64,000 nucleotides of DNA from the NCBI GenBank assembly GCA_025057115.1, contig JANWWZ010000014.1:19889-83888 (forward strand), written 5' to 3'. Source of the DNA: Bernardetiaceae bacterium. Lineage in GTDB: Bacteria; Bacteroidota; Bacteroidia; Cytophagales; Thermoflexibacteraceae. The notes beneath the pieces were generated by a model. It saw nothing but the letters and a program-made list of their open reading frames with translations, did no database searches and had not been told where the DNA came from. Shown one piece after another: positions 28,044-35,474 of the stretch (its first letter is position 1; the number at the start of each line of letters is the position of its first letter). Both the position numbers and the translations under genes were made by a program.

Positions 28044-28892
28044 TCAGACACTTACTGCATGGTGTCTGTATTTTACCTCTACTGCATGAAGTTCTAAAAT
28101 AGGCTTGAGAAACTCCTCTAGGTCATCCACGCACATTTGGCTGGCGGCATCGCAAAGAGCTTTCTGAGGTTGAGGGTGTGTTTCTATGAATACGCCATCT
28201 ACGCCGGCAGCCACTCCAGCACGCGCAAGAACGGGAATGAATTCCCTTGCCCCGCCTCGAGCATCCGCACTAGGAATGCCGTATTTGCGAATGGAGTGCG
28301 TAATATCAAACACTACGGGAAAACCCGTTTGGTTGAGGTGATAAAAACTGCGCGGATCGACAATTAAGTCATTATAACCAAAGGTATAGCCGCGTTCAGT
28401 GAGGATGATTTGATCATTTCCGCTATCGATGCACTTTTGAGCGGGCTTCATCATGTTTTCTGGTGCCAAAAACTGCCCGTGTTTGATGTTAATTACTTTG
28501 CCCGTTTTAGCGGCTGCCACTACTAAAGTGGTTTGCATGCACAAATAAGCGGGAATTTGAATCACATCTAGCACTTCTGCTGCAGGGGCGCACTGCTGGG
28601 GATAGTGTACATCGGAAAGAATGGGAAAGCCAAACTCTCGCTTGATTTTCTGCAACATTTTTAAACCTTCCTCTAAGCCTGGTCCCATGTAATACTCCAA
28701 ACTGCTGCGGTTGTCCTTCATGAAAGAAGACTTGAAAATGACGGGAACTTGCAGCCTTTCAGAAATTTGGCGCAATTTTTCTGCTGTGCGCATCATTGTG
28801 CTTTCATCTTCAATGACGCAAGGTCCAGAGATGAGAAACAACTCCGGTGCCCCACAGGCGATCTCCCCTACTTTTACAATTTTTTTCTTCAT
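28044..28892 (-). CDS. kdsA: 3-deoxy-8-phosphooctulonate synthase (Kdo-8-phosphate synthase)
   Basis: The 282-residue enzyme joins phosphoenolpyruvate and arabinose-5-phosphate to make Kdo-8-phosphate, the precursor of the inner-core sugar of lipopolysaccharide. Signature segments are LISGPCVIEDE, FKSSFMKDNRSS, ILSDVHYPQQ, QIPAYLCMQT, INIKHGQFLAP and FDITHSIRKYG, in the order seen in KdsA. The first Cys in GPCVI is consistent with the metal-dependent class, but other ligands would need alignment. I use the ATG at 28892 rather than 28916 because it starts the conserved part and a -7 box lies at 28914-28921. A hairpin (CAGACAC with GTGTCTG) overlaps its stop codon. Confidence 0.95.
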   Translation of the reverse strand: MKKKIVKVGEIACGAPELFLISGPCVIEDESTMMRTAEKLRQISERLQVPVIFKSSFMKDNRSSLEYYMGPGLEEGLKMLQKIKREFGFPILSDVHYPQQCAPAAEVLDVIQIPAYLCMQTTLVVAAAKTGKVINIKHGQFLAPENMMKPAQKCIDSGNDQIILTERGYTFGYNDLIVDPRSFYHLNQTGFPVVFDITHSIRKYGIPSADARGGAREFIPVLARAGVAAGVDGVFIETHPQPQKALCDAASQMCVDDLEEFLKPILELHAVEVKYRHHAVSV

Positions 28893-28913
28893 TGCCAAGC
28901 ACAAAAATCTTTG

Positions 28914-28921
28914 CAAAGCTA
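28914..28921 (-). promoter_or_regulatory. kdsA: -7 box (TAGCTTTG) before kdsA
   Basis: Fits TAnnTTTG on the minus strand, 22 bases upstream of the ATG at 28892; it would overlap the coding region if the 28916 start were used. Confidence 0.4.
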
Positions 28922-28968
28922 CGCATTAAGGTTGATTAACATTGCTTAAAGACGCATTAACGCATGCT

Positions 28969-28991
28969 TTGATAGCGGTCCTGTACCTTTG
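28969..28991 (+). promoter_or_regulatory. Promoter-like TTG-N12-TACCTTTG before the outer-membrane protein gene
   Basis: TACCTTTG at 28984-28991 matches TAnnTTTG and lies 26 bases upstream of the ATG. A TTG sits 12 bases before it, closer than the usual 17-23. Confidence 0.35.
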
Positions 28992-29017
28992 CACAACATC
29001 GCTAAATTGCCAACTCC

Positions 29018-31840
29018 ATGAAAAGAATTGCTCTTGCGCTTTGTTTTTGCTGCTGTAGCTTAGCGGCATGGGCACAAACAACTTTAAGAGGCAAGGTCGT
29101 GGATAGTACCCAAACTACCCTGCCTATCGCTACTGTGATGCTTCTTCACGCCAAAGATTCAGCCCTTGCTACCTTTGGGCGAACTGACGCCAACGGCGAT
29201 TTTGTGTTGCGCAATGTGGCTAATGGAAATTATATTTTGAAAATTACTTATACAGGCTATCAAAACTATTTACAGCCTATTACAACCTCTGGCGGCTTGC
29301 AGGACTTAGGCACCATCGTTCTACAACCCAAAACTCGCCAACTGAGCGAAGTAGTCATTAAGGGAGAACGCGACCCAGTCAAGATTAAAAAAGATACCAT
29401 AGAATTTAATGCTAGCTCCTTTGAAACCAACAGACCCAATGCGGTAGTAGAAGACTTGCTAAAGCGCTTGCCTGGAGTACAAGTAGAAAAAGATGGCAGC
29501 ATTAAAGTACAAGGAGAAAACGTGCAGCGCGTTACGGTCAATGGCAAAAACTTTTTCGGGCAAGACGCTAAGCTAGCCACGCGTAACTTACCCGCCAAAG
29601 CCATAGAAAAAATACAGATCTTTGACCGCCTTTCCGACCAAGCCCAATTTTCGGGGATAGATGACGGCACGCGTGAAAAAACTATCAATCTAGAGTTAAA
29701 AGAGGAATTTAGCAATGGCAGTTTTGGCAATTTCGCCGCTGGAGCGGGAATAGACTCCCAAGAAGAGTTCCGCTACGAGACCAAAGCTAGTTACAACCGC
29801 TTCACTAAAACTACTCAACTTTCATTTTTAGGCATGGGAAATAACATTAATCAACAAGGGTTTTCCCCTGCCGAATATTTTAACTTCATGGGCAGAAGTA
29901 GTGGAGGGATGATCTTTCGCGGCGGAGGAATGGCAAACCAAAGCAACTTGCGAGGGGTTCCCGTCAATTTTGGTGGAAGACCTAATGGCATTATGACCAA
30001 CTGGGCAGGAGGCATTAACTTTAACCATACTTTTAACGCCAAAACTGAAGTGAATGGCAGCTACTTTTTCAGCGATCTAGTCCATCGCCTCGAGCAACAA
30101 ACCACTCAAATAAACTTTTTGCCCAATGGTAACTTTAGCAATTACCAAGACAGTCGGCAAAATAACCAAACCACTTCCCATCGGCTCAATGCAACGCTGA
30201 ACCACAAAATCGACTCTGCCAACACTCTGCGCTACAATTTGGTATTTAGCCTCAATAACAATCGCTTCCGCACCTTGAGCGATAACCAAACCCTCAACGC
30301 TGCAGGAGTCCTGCAAAATGAAGGCGTTCGAGACAATGCTACCACGGGTGCTGGTATGACCTGGAATAATGAACTCCTCTTTAGACATCGCTTCGCCAAG
30401 CACGGGCGGACTCTCTCAGCTACTCTTGTCTTTAATACCACTAGCAACCAGAGCGATGGACAATTACAAGCAACCAACCGCTTTTTTAATCCGCAAACTG
30501 GTCAACTTGCTCGCGCAGAGAACATCAACCAAGTCAATAGCCGCAATACCATCACCAATGCATATGGAGGCAACCTGAGCTATACAGAACCCATCGGCAA
30601 GCGGAAGTACTTAGAACTCAATTACAATGTGCGCAACACTGTCAATAAATCCGACCAGAAAGTATTTGACCTCAACAATGGGGAGCGGCTCGTAAATCAA
30701 AATTTGACCAATGAATTTGAGAACTACTTTCTCTACCAGCGCTGGGGAGCTAACTTCCGATACGTGAAACAACAACTCAATTTAACAGTAGGATTAAATT
30801 ACCAAAATTCTGATTTGCAGGGCAATGTAGTCAATCGAGGCATGAGTATTCGCAAAAATTTTAGCAATTTATTGCCCTCTGCTCGCTTGCGCATCGATTT
30901 TAGCAGTTCTAAACGATTGAATCTGGACTATGACACCGATATCAACCCTCCAAGCATTACTCAACTGCAACCCTTGATAGACAACACAGACCCACTTAAT
31001 ATTTACGTAGGCAATCCCGACTTGCGCCCTGAGTACAACCACCGCTTCCGCGCTAACTATTTCATGTTTGACCAATTTACTTCTATCAATTTCTTCGGCG
31101 GCATCAATGCTACCTACACCACTAATAAAATTGTAAATGGGCAGTCTATCGACCAAAGATTTGTGCGCACTACCCAGCCAGTCAACGTGGCAGACTTCAT
31201 CAATGCTTCCGCTAACATAAACTTTGGTTTTCCTGTTCGCCCTCTCAAAAGCCGCCTTAACCTGAGCACAAGAGGCACTGGCAGCCGTTCCATTAACCTT
31301 TTAAATAACGAGCTAACTTATGCATATGGACAAAATTTAGTAGCAGATGTGCGCTATGAATTCAGACCCAGCGATAGATTCGACTTTGCGCTCACTGCTA
31401 ACCTGAACAAACAACGCACTACCTTTGACCGCCCTACTTCTGTCAATCAAAACAATCAGCAAAACTTCCTTAATCAAACCTATGGCGCAGAAATGAACTT
31501 AGTGCTACCGCTGGACTTTCGCCTCAACATAGACTATGACTACTTCTTGTTTACTAGCCAAACCACAGGTTTTCGGCAAGAACTGCCCCTGCTAAATGCC
31601 TCTCTCTCTAAGTTATTTTTAAAAGGAGCAGGAGAGTTGAAACTGGGAGTAAACAACTTTCTCGACCAAAGTTTAGGAGTAAGCCAGCAGGCAGATGTAA
31701 ACTTCTTGCAGCAAACAGTAGTGAACAACTTAGGGCGTTTCTTTATGGTTTCTTTTATCTACTCACTCAACAAAGCACTTAACCCAACCAACAATTTTCA
31801 ACCTGGCAGAGGAGGCATGATGCGCATGATGATAAACTAA
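29018..31840 (+). CDS. Outer-membrane beta-barrel protein, TonB-receptor-like with CarboxypepD domain
   Basis: The 940-residue protein has a signal peptide ending LAAWAQ, a carboxypeptidase-regulatory-like domain at about 21-105 (TTLRGKVVDS to GTIVLQP), and a plug-like segment with AVVEDLLKRLPGVQVEKDG and VTVNGKNFFGQDAKL. The rest is a barrel of the OMP_b-brl_3 type, rich in Asn and aromatic residues. This family is widespread in Bacteroidota and its members are usually called TonB-dependent receptor or outer membrane beta-barrel family protein; ligands are mostly unknown. The C-terminus is Gly/Met rich (RGGMMRMM) and not a typical aromatic barrel end. A terminator with a perfect nine-base stem follows. 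Confidence 0.88.
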   Translation: MKRIALALCFCCCSLAAWAQTTLRGKVVDSTQTTLPIATVMLLHAKDSALATFGRTDANGDFVLRNVANGNYILKITYTGYQNYLQPITTSGGLQDLGTIVLQPKTRQLSEVVIKGERDPVKIKKDTIEFNASSFETNRPNAVVEDLLKRLPGVQVEKDGSIKVQGENVQRVTVNGKNFFGQDAKLATRNLPAKAIEKIQIFDRLSDQAQFSGIDDGTREKTINLELKEEFSNGSFGNFAAGAGIDSQEEFRYETKASYNRFTKTTQLSFLGMGNNINQQGFSPAEYFNFMGRSSGGMIFRGGGMANQSNLRGVPVNFGGRPNGIMTNWAGGINFNHTFNAKTEVNGSYFFSDLVHRLEQQTTQINFLPNGNFSNYQDSRQNNQTTSHRLNATLNHKIDSANTLRYNLVFSLNNNRFRTLSDNQTLNAAGVLQNEGVRDNATTGAGMTWNNELLFRHRFAKHGRTLSATLVFNTTSNQSDGQLQATNRFFNPQTGQLARAENINQVNSRNTITNAYGGNLSYTEPIGKRKYLELNYNVRNTVNKSDQKVFDLNNGERLVNQNLTNEFENYFLYQRWGANFRYVKQQLNLTVGLNYQNSDLQGNVVNRGMSIRKNFSNLLPSARLRIDFSSSKRLNLDYDTDINPPSITQLQPLIDNTDPLNIYVGNPDLRPEYNHRFRANYFMFDQFTSINFFGGINATYTTNKIVNGQSIDQRFVRTTQPVNVADFINASANINFGFPVRPLKSRLNLSTRGTGSRSINLLNNELTYAYGQNLVADVRYEFRPSDRFDFALTANLNKQRTTFDRPTSVNQNNQQNFLNQTYGAEMNLVLPLDFRLNIDYDYFLFTSQTTGFRQELPLLNASLSKLFLKGAGELKLGVNNFLDQSLGVSQQADVNFLQQTVVNNLGRFFMVSFIYSLNKALNPTNNFQPGRGGMMRMMIN

Positions 31841-31941
31841 AAATTAAATTGCCGAAAAAATTGTCAAAAACAGGATTCTATAACAAACACTCTTTACATT
31901 GCCCATCAACTTCTTGCTAGCAAGTTCGCATGAGGGGGTTT

Positions 31942-31979
31942 CCGCCAGTAATGGAAAATACTGGCGGGGTTTGTTTTCT
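31942..31979 (+). terminator. Intrinsic terminator after the outer-membrane protein gene
   Basis: CCGCCAGTA at 31942-31950 and TACTGGCGG at 31959-31967 form a perfect nine-pair stem with an eight-base loop, followed by GGTTTGTTTTCT. It is 102 bases after the stop at 31840 and 70 bases before the end of fabG on the other strand. Confidence 0.8.
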
Positions 31980-32036
31980 AAAGATGGGTCTAATGGATCT
32001 GTGCGGTTAAAAGCCTCTACGGGCATGGCCTTGGCT

Positions 32037-32783
32037 TTAGGTTAGCATGCCTCCATCTACTTGGATCACTTGCCCAGTAATATAGCTTGAAAGGTCAGAG
32101 GCGAGAAATACAGCGCAATCGGCTACTTCTTGAGGAGCTCCTCCTCGTCTGAGGGGAATGGATTCTTTCCAACTTTCTACCTGTTGAGGGTCCAGTTTAG
32201 CGGTCATTTCTGTTTCAATGAAGCCAGGAGCAATGGCATTACAGCGTATATTGCGCGATCCTAACTCAAGGGCTACCGATTTGGTAAAACCGATGATGCC
32301 AGCTTTTGATGCCGCGTAATTAGCCTGTCCAGCGTTGCCTTTAATGCCTACCACCGAAGTGATGTTGATAATAGAACCTGCTCGTTGTTTGATGAAGTAT
32401 TTAACAGCAGCTTTGGTGAGGTTAAAAACAGACTTGAGATTGGTATTGATTACCTGATCCCATTGTTGTTCGCTCATGCGCATTAAAAGTGCATCACGGG
32501 TAATACCAGCATTGTTTACCAGTACGTCTATGGTGCCAAAGTGAGCAATGAATGCGCCTATGAGCTCTTCAGCAGCTTGATAGCTTGCAGCATCAGAGCG
32601 AAAACCCATCGCCTTGATGCCTATAGATTGCAATTCCTCTTGCAAGGAAATGCCTAACTCTTGGCTAGAAAGGTACGTGAAGCCTACATTAGCCCCCTGC
32701 TGAGCAAATCTAAGTGCAATTGCCCGCCCAATGCCTTTTGATGCCCCTGTAATAAGAGCGTTTTTACCTTCAAGTAAGCCCAT
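32037..32783 (-). CDS. fabG: 3-oxoacyl-[acyl-carrier-protein] reductase
   Basis: This 248-residue short-chain dehydrogenase reduces 3-oxoacyl-ACP with NADPH in fatty acid synthesis. The cofactor motif is TGASKGIG at 12-19, NNAG at 90-93, and the catalytic residues are Asn115, Ser143, Tyr156 and Lys160 (YAASK). The C-terminus has GFIETEMTAKL and the FLASDLSSYITGQVIQVDGG segment typical of FabG. Length matches the family. It is a single gene with a -7 box 50 bases upstream, so it is not in a fab operon here; other SDR reductases cannot be fully excluded. Confidence 0.92.
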   Translation of the reverse strand: MGLLEGKNALITGASKGIGRAIALRFAQQGANVGFTYLSSQELGISLQEELQSIGIKAMGFRSDAASYQAAEELIGAFIAHFGTIDVLVNNAGITRDALLMRMSEQQWDQVINTNLKSVFNLTKAAVKYFIKQRAGSIINITSVVGIKGNAGQANYAASKAGIIGFTKSVALELGSRNIRCNAIAPGFIETEMTAKLDPQQVESWKESIPLRRGGAPQEVADCAVFLASDLSSYITGQVIQVDGGMLT

Positions 32784-32832
32784 ATAAGTCTGTGTTGAAT
32801 TTTTTCCCGTACTTGCTTTTTCTCTTCGGCGG

Positions 32833-32840
32833 CAAATATA
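32833..32840 (-). promoter_or_regulatory. fabG: -7 box (TATATTTG) before fabG
   Basis: Matches TAnnTTTG on the minus strand, 50 bases upstream of the fabG ATG. A TTG-type element is only 15 bases away, shorter than usual. Confidence 0.35.
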
Positions 32841-33001
32841 TCAGTTTGCATTTGACAAGGTTGCTAGCCATTTGCAACAATGCCCAAAAATTGCCCTTGA
32901 GCATTTCCAAGCGATTCATTTGGCATTACAACAAAGGTTTTGAAGTTGAAAAGATCCGTCCAGATGTGTTTCTTTGCCAGTACCAAAGATGCACTTGCTA
33001 G

Positions 33002-33739
33002 ATGCGGCGCTGGGCGTGGTGTTTTGTTTTCACAGGCTTGTGGCAAACAGCATTAGGGCAAGAAATACCTGCCAATTGCCTGCAATTAATTGTGGTGGAG
33101 TCCGCCAGTTGGACTGCTGTTCAAGGGAAACTGCAGCGCTATGAGCGAACTGACACCAAGAGCAAATGGAAAAAAGTAGGTACCCCTATCAAAGTAGTGA
33201 TAGGCAAATCAGGTATGGGTTGGGATAGACAGCAAGTCTCCAAGCTGCGCGATATGCAAGCTCCTTTCAAACGCGAAGGCGATGGAAAAGCTCCTGCAGG
33301 GCTTTTCCCTTTACTTTGTGCTTACGGCTATCAGTTGCCGCAAAAACAGTGGAAAATCCCCTACATCCAAGTAAATGAAAAAACCCTGTGCATAGACGAC
33401 CCTCAATCGCGATACTACAACCAAATCATTTGCCTCGACACCATTGCCCATTCGGATTGGAAAAGCTATGAAAATATGCTCCGTCAAGATGATCTCTATC
33501 GGCTTGGTATTGTAATAGGCTACAACACGGCGGCTATTTCAGGAAATGGGTCGTGTATTTTTATGCATCTTAGGGAAGGCTCCACTGGGCAAGCTAGAGG
33601 AACCGCTGGCTGCACAGCCATGCTCTACCAAGATTTGCTGCAAATTATCAACTGGCTTGATGCGGCTAAAAAACCCATGCTACTGCAATTGCCCACCTGT
33701 GAACTATCCCCGCGAAGGAAAGCAATCGGGTTGCCTTAA
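33002..33739 (+). CDS. L,D-transpeptidase (YkuD) family protein
   Basis: The 245-residue protein has a signal peptide ending QTALGQ and a YkuD-type catalytic domain. The active site reads IFMHL with His189, then GTAGCTA with the nucleophile Cys204, spaced as in the L,D-transpeptidase HX(14-17)-[ST]-x-G-C motif. Other family marks are VVIGKSGMGWD and GDGKAPAGLFPL. Such enzymes make 3-3 cross-links in peptidoglycan or attach proteins to it, in the periplasm. This subgroup lacks a LysM domain. It is divergent from fabG and has 303 bases before the next gene. The exact reaction (cross-linking or hydrolysis) is not known from sequence. Confidence 0.85.
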   Translation: MRRWAWCFVFTGLWQTALGQEIPANCLQLIVVESASWTAVQGKLQRYERTDTKSKWKKVGTPIKVVIGKSGMGWDRQQVSKLRDMQAPFKREGDGKAPAGLFPLLCAYGYQLPQKQWKIPYIQVNEKTLCIDDPQSRYYNQIICLDTIAHSDWKSYENMLRQDDLYRLGIVIGYNTAAISGNGSCIFMHLREGSTGQARGTAGCTAMLYQDLLQIINWLDAAKKPMLLQLPTCELSPRRKAIGLP

Positions 33740-34042
33740 ACTTTCCCTGTAAGGCTATTTATTGCAAGGTGAATACTTACTTGTACCTTGTGTCTCCAAG
33801 TTAAAGCTCCCTTTACAGCGACCCTATCCGTTTTGAATCTTTCTTGAACAAAAGAATGGTACACTGCCTTGCTTATTAGTAACTTTCAAAGGATGTAAAA
33901 TTTTCAATGCAACCCATCAAGAAGAAACAATTCTTTAAACATTCTGCCGAACGCTTTGTTTTAGAAGCAAAAACATCCGATAAACTTACATCAAACTTTC
34001 ATTAACTCACAGGGCTATCAAAAAGATAGCCGAATAGGTGCT
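33740..34042. other. 303-base upstream region of the MerR/B12 regulator
   Basis: No real gene is seen; a 32-codon frame starting at 33907 has no support. There is a dispersed inverted repeat, GATGTAA at 33892-33898 and TTACATC at 33986-33992, and a perfect hairpin at 34013-34031. Both lie where an autoregulated promoter or operator would be expected. Confidence 0.4.
34013..34031 (+). promoter_or_regulatory. Perfect inverted repeat just upstream of the MerR/B12 regulator start
   Basis: GGCTATC at 34013-34019, five A residues, and GATAGCC at 34025-34031, ending 11 bases before the ATG at 34043. No T-tract follows, so it is not a terminator; an operator or a 5' leader hairpin that affects translation is possible. 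Confidence 0.4.
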
Positions 34043-34945
34043 ATGGCGATGAACGGAAGTGGATACTCTATCAAAGACTTGGAAAACCTGACTGGTATCA
34101 AGGCGCATACCATCAGAATGTGGGAACAACGATACGGCATTTTAAAGCCAGAACGCACAGATAGCAATATTAGGCTCTACAGTTCTGCAGAACTGAAGAT
34201 GATGCTCAATATCGCTCTGCTAAACAGTCAAGGGATTAAGATTTCCAAAATTGCTCAAATGAGCCATGAGGAGATTCGCACCAAGGTCATGGAGACCATC
34301 AACAAACCAGGCAATTTTGAAAATCAGATCAACGCCCTCACTCTTTCCATGATAGACCTAGACGAGGCACAATTTGAAAAAATCATGGCTACTAATATCC
34401 TGCAGTATGGCTTTGAAAAGACCATGATCAATATCATTTACCCCTTTTTGATAAAAATCGGCATTCTTTGGACGACAGACACTATCAACCCTGCTCAGGA
34501 ACACTTCATTACTAATTTAATTCGCCAAAAAATTATCGTTGCCATCGATGGGCAGTTTCCTCCTGCGCGCAATCAAAAAAAGTTCATGTTATTTTTACCC
34601 GAAGGGGAGCTACATGAAATTAGCTTGTTGTTTGGTTACTATATCATCAAGTCGCGTGGACACAAGGTGATTTATTTAGGGCAAAGCACCCCTATGGATG
34701 ACCTAGCTCAGATCTACGATGTACACAAACCTGAGTTTTTGCTCACTGTAATCACTACAGTGCCTCCCGAAGATAGCGTACAATCTTATGTAGATACTTT
34801 GTGCAAAAAATTTCCTTCCTCGCGAATTTTGCTCAGCGGCTACCAAGTAGTGGGGCAAGACCTTCGTCTGGCAGAAAATGCCACTGTTATTAACCAAATG
34901 CGCGATCTAATTGAATTGGTAGAAGATCTCAAGTACGAGTCTTAA
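34043..34945 (+). CDS. MerR-family regulator with B12-binding domain (CarH/LitR-like, possible light sensor)
   Basis: The 300 residues contain an N-terminal MerR helix-turn-helix (about 8-76, SIKDLENLTGIKAHTIRMWE), a four-helix B12-binding cap, and a C-terminal cobalamin-binding Rossmann domain from about 180. Two marks match the adenosylcobalamin photoreceptors CarH/LitR: W143 followed by nine residues and then E153-H154 (the W-x9-EH motif), and H191 in EGELHEIS, at the place of the axial histidine motif E-x-D-x-H-x-x-G (Glu instead of Asp, Ser instead of Gly). CarH-type proteins repress carotenoid genes in the dark and release DNA in light. No carotenoid genes are adjacent here. A hairpin lies 11 bases upstream of the ATG. 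Light sensing is an inference. Confidence 0.88.
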   Translation: MAMNGSGYSIKDLENLTGIKAHTIRMWEQRYGILKPERTDSNIRLYSSAELKMMLNIALLNSQGIKISKIAQMSHEEIRTKVMETINKPGNFENQINALTLSMIDLDEAQFEKIMATNILQYGFEKTMINIIYPFLIKIGILWTTDTINPAQEHFITNLIRQKIIVAIDGQFPPARNQKKFMLFLPEGELHEISLLFGYYIIKSRGHKVIYLGQSTPMDDLAQIYDVHKPEFLLTVITTVPPEDSVQSYVDTLCKKFPSSRILLSGYQVVGQDLRLAENATVINQMRDLIELVEDLKYES

Positions 34946-35096
34946 TTTGCCAAGTGTTCTGGTGAAAAGGTTGAAAACCTAGCTAAGTAAGCCCCTAACG
35001 ACGCCTTCCTTCCATGAAGAGCTACAACAGTGGCTTGCAAAAAAGGCAAGCAAGTTCGTCTGTTCGAGTGGGGCAAAAGTTTTACTTTATAGCAAC

Positions 35097-35441
35097 CTAG
35101 TCTTCTGATGGCATAATTCTTTCAAGAAAAAAGTTGAAAATAGCCAGAATAATGCTGAAAACAATTGCCATGAGCCAACCTGATACATTAAAGCTACTCA
35201 TAAGAGCATCTGCAAGCAATATGATGGCTCCATTGACTACTAGGGCAAAAAGCCCGAAAGTTAAAAGAGTAATTGGCAGAGCTAAAAGGTGAAGTATAGG
35301 CGCAACAAAGGCATTGAGCACAGCTAAAATAAGAGCCACGATAATGCCCGTTTCTATGGAAGCTACCAAGACACCAGGTAAAAACTTGGCTATCAGGTAT
35401 ATAAATACCCCATTGAGCACAATGCGAATGATTGTTTTCAT
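35097..35441 (-). CDS. Phage holin family (4-TM, PF04020-like) membrane protein
   Basis: The 114-residue protein has four predicted membrane helices (about 5-21, 28-48, 55-78 and 88-108) and the IVALILAVLNAFVAPIL and FGLFALVVNGAIILLAD segments of the small four-helix family annotated as phage holin family 4. In spite of the name these are common chromosomal inner-membrane proteins without proven lytic function; there is no phage gene nearby. It starts 33 bases after the stop of the PorE-like gene and is probably the last gene of an elbB - OmpA-like - holin-like unit. Confidence 0.75.
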   Translation of the reverse strand: MKTIIRIVLNGVFIYLIAKFLPGVLVASIETGIIVALILAVLNAFVAPILHLLALPITLLTFGLFALVVNGAIILLADALMSSFNVSGWLMAIVFSIILAIFNFFLERIMPSED

Positions 35442-35474
35442 AAAGCTATCAATTTTGTTACACTCAGGTGCAAT

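Noticed and set aside
33907..34005. A 32-codon frame upstream of the MerR/B12 gene
   Set aside because: Short, without start-region signals or recognisable composition; it may be chance.
35019..35060. Terminator after the MerR/B12 gene (GCTTGC with GCAAGC)
   Set aside because: Only six pairs and no T-tract on either strand.
35097..35441. Prophage suggested by a phage-holin-family protein
   Set aside because: The family is a common chromosomal membrane protein and no other phage gene is in the window.
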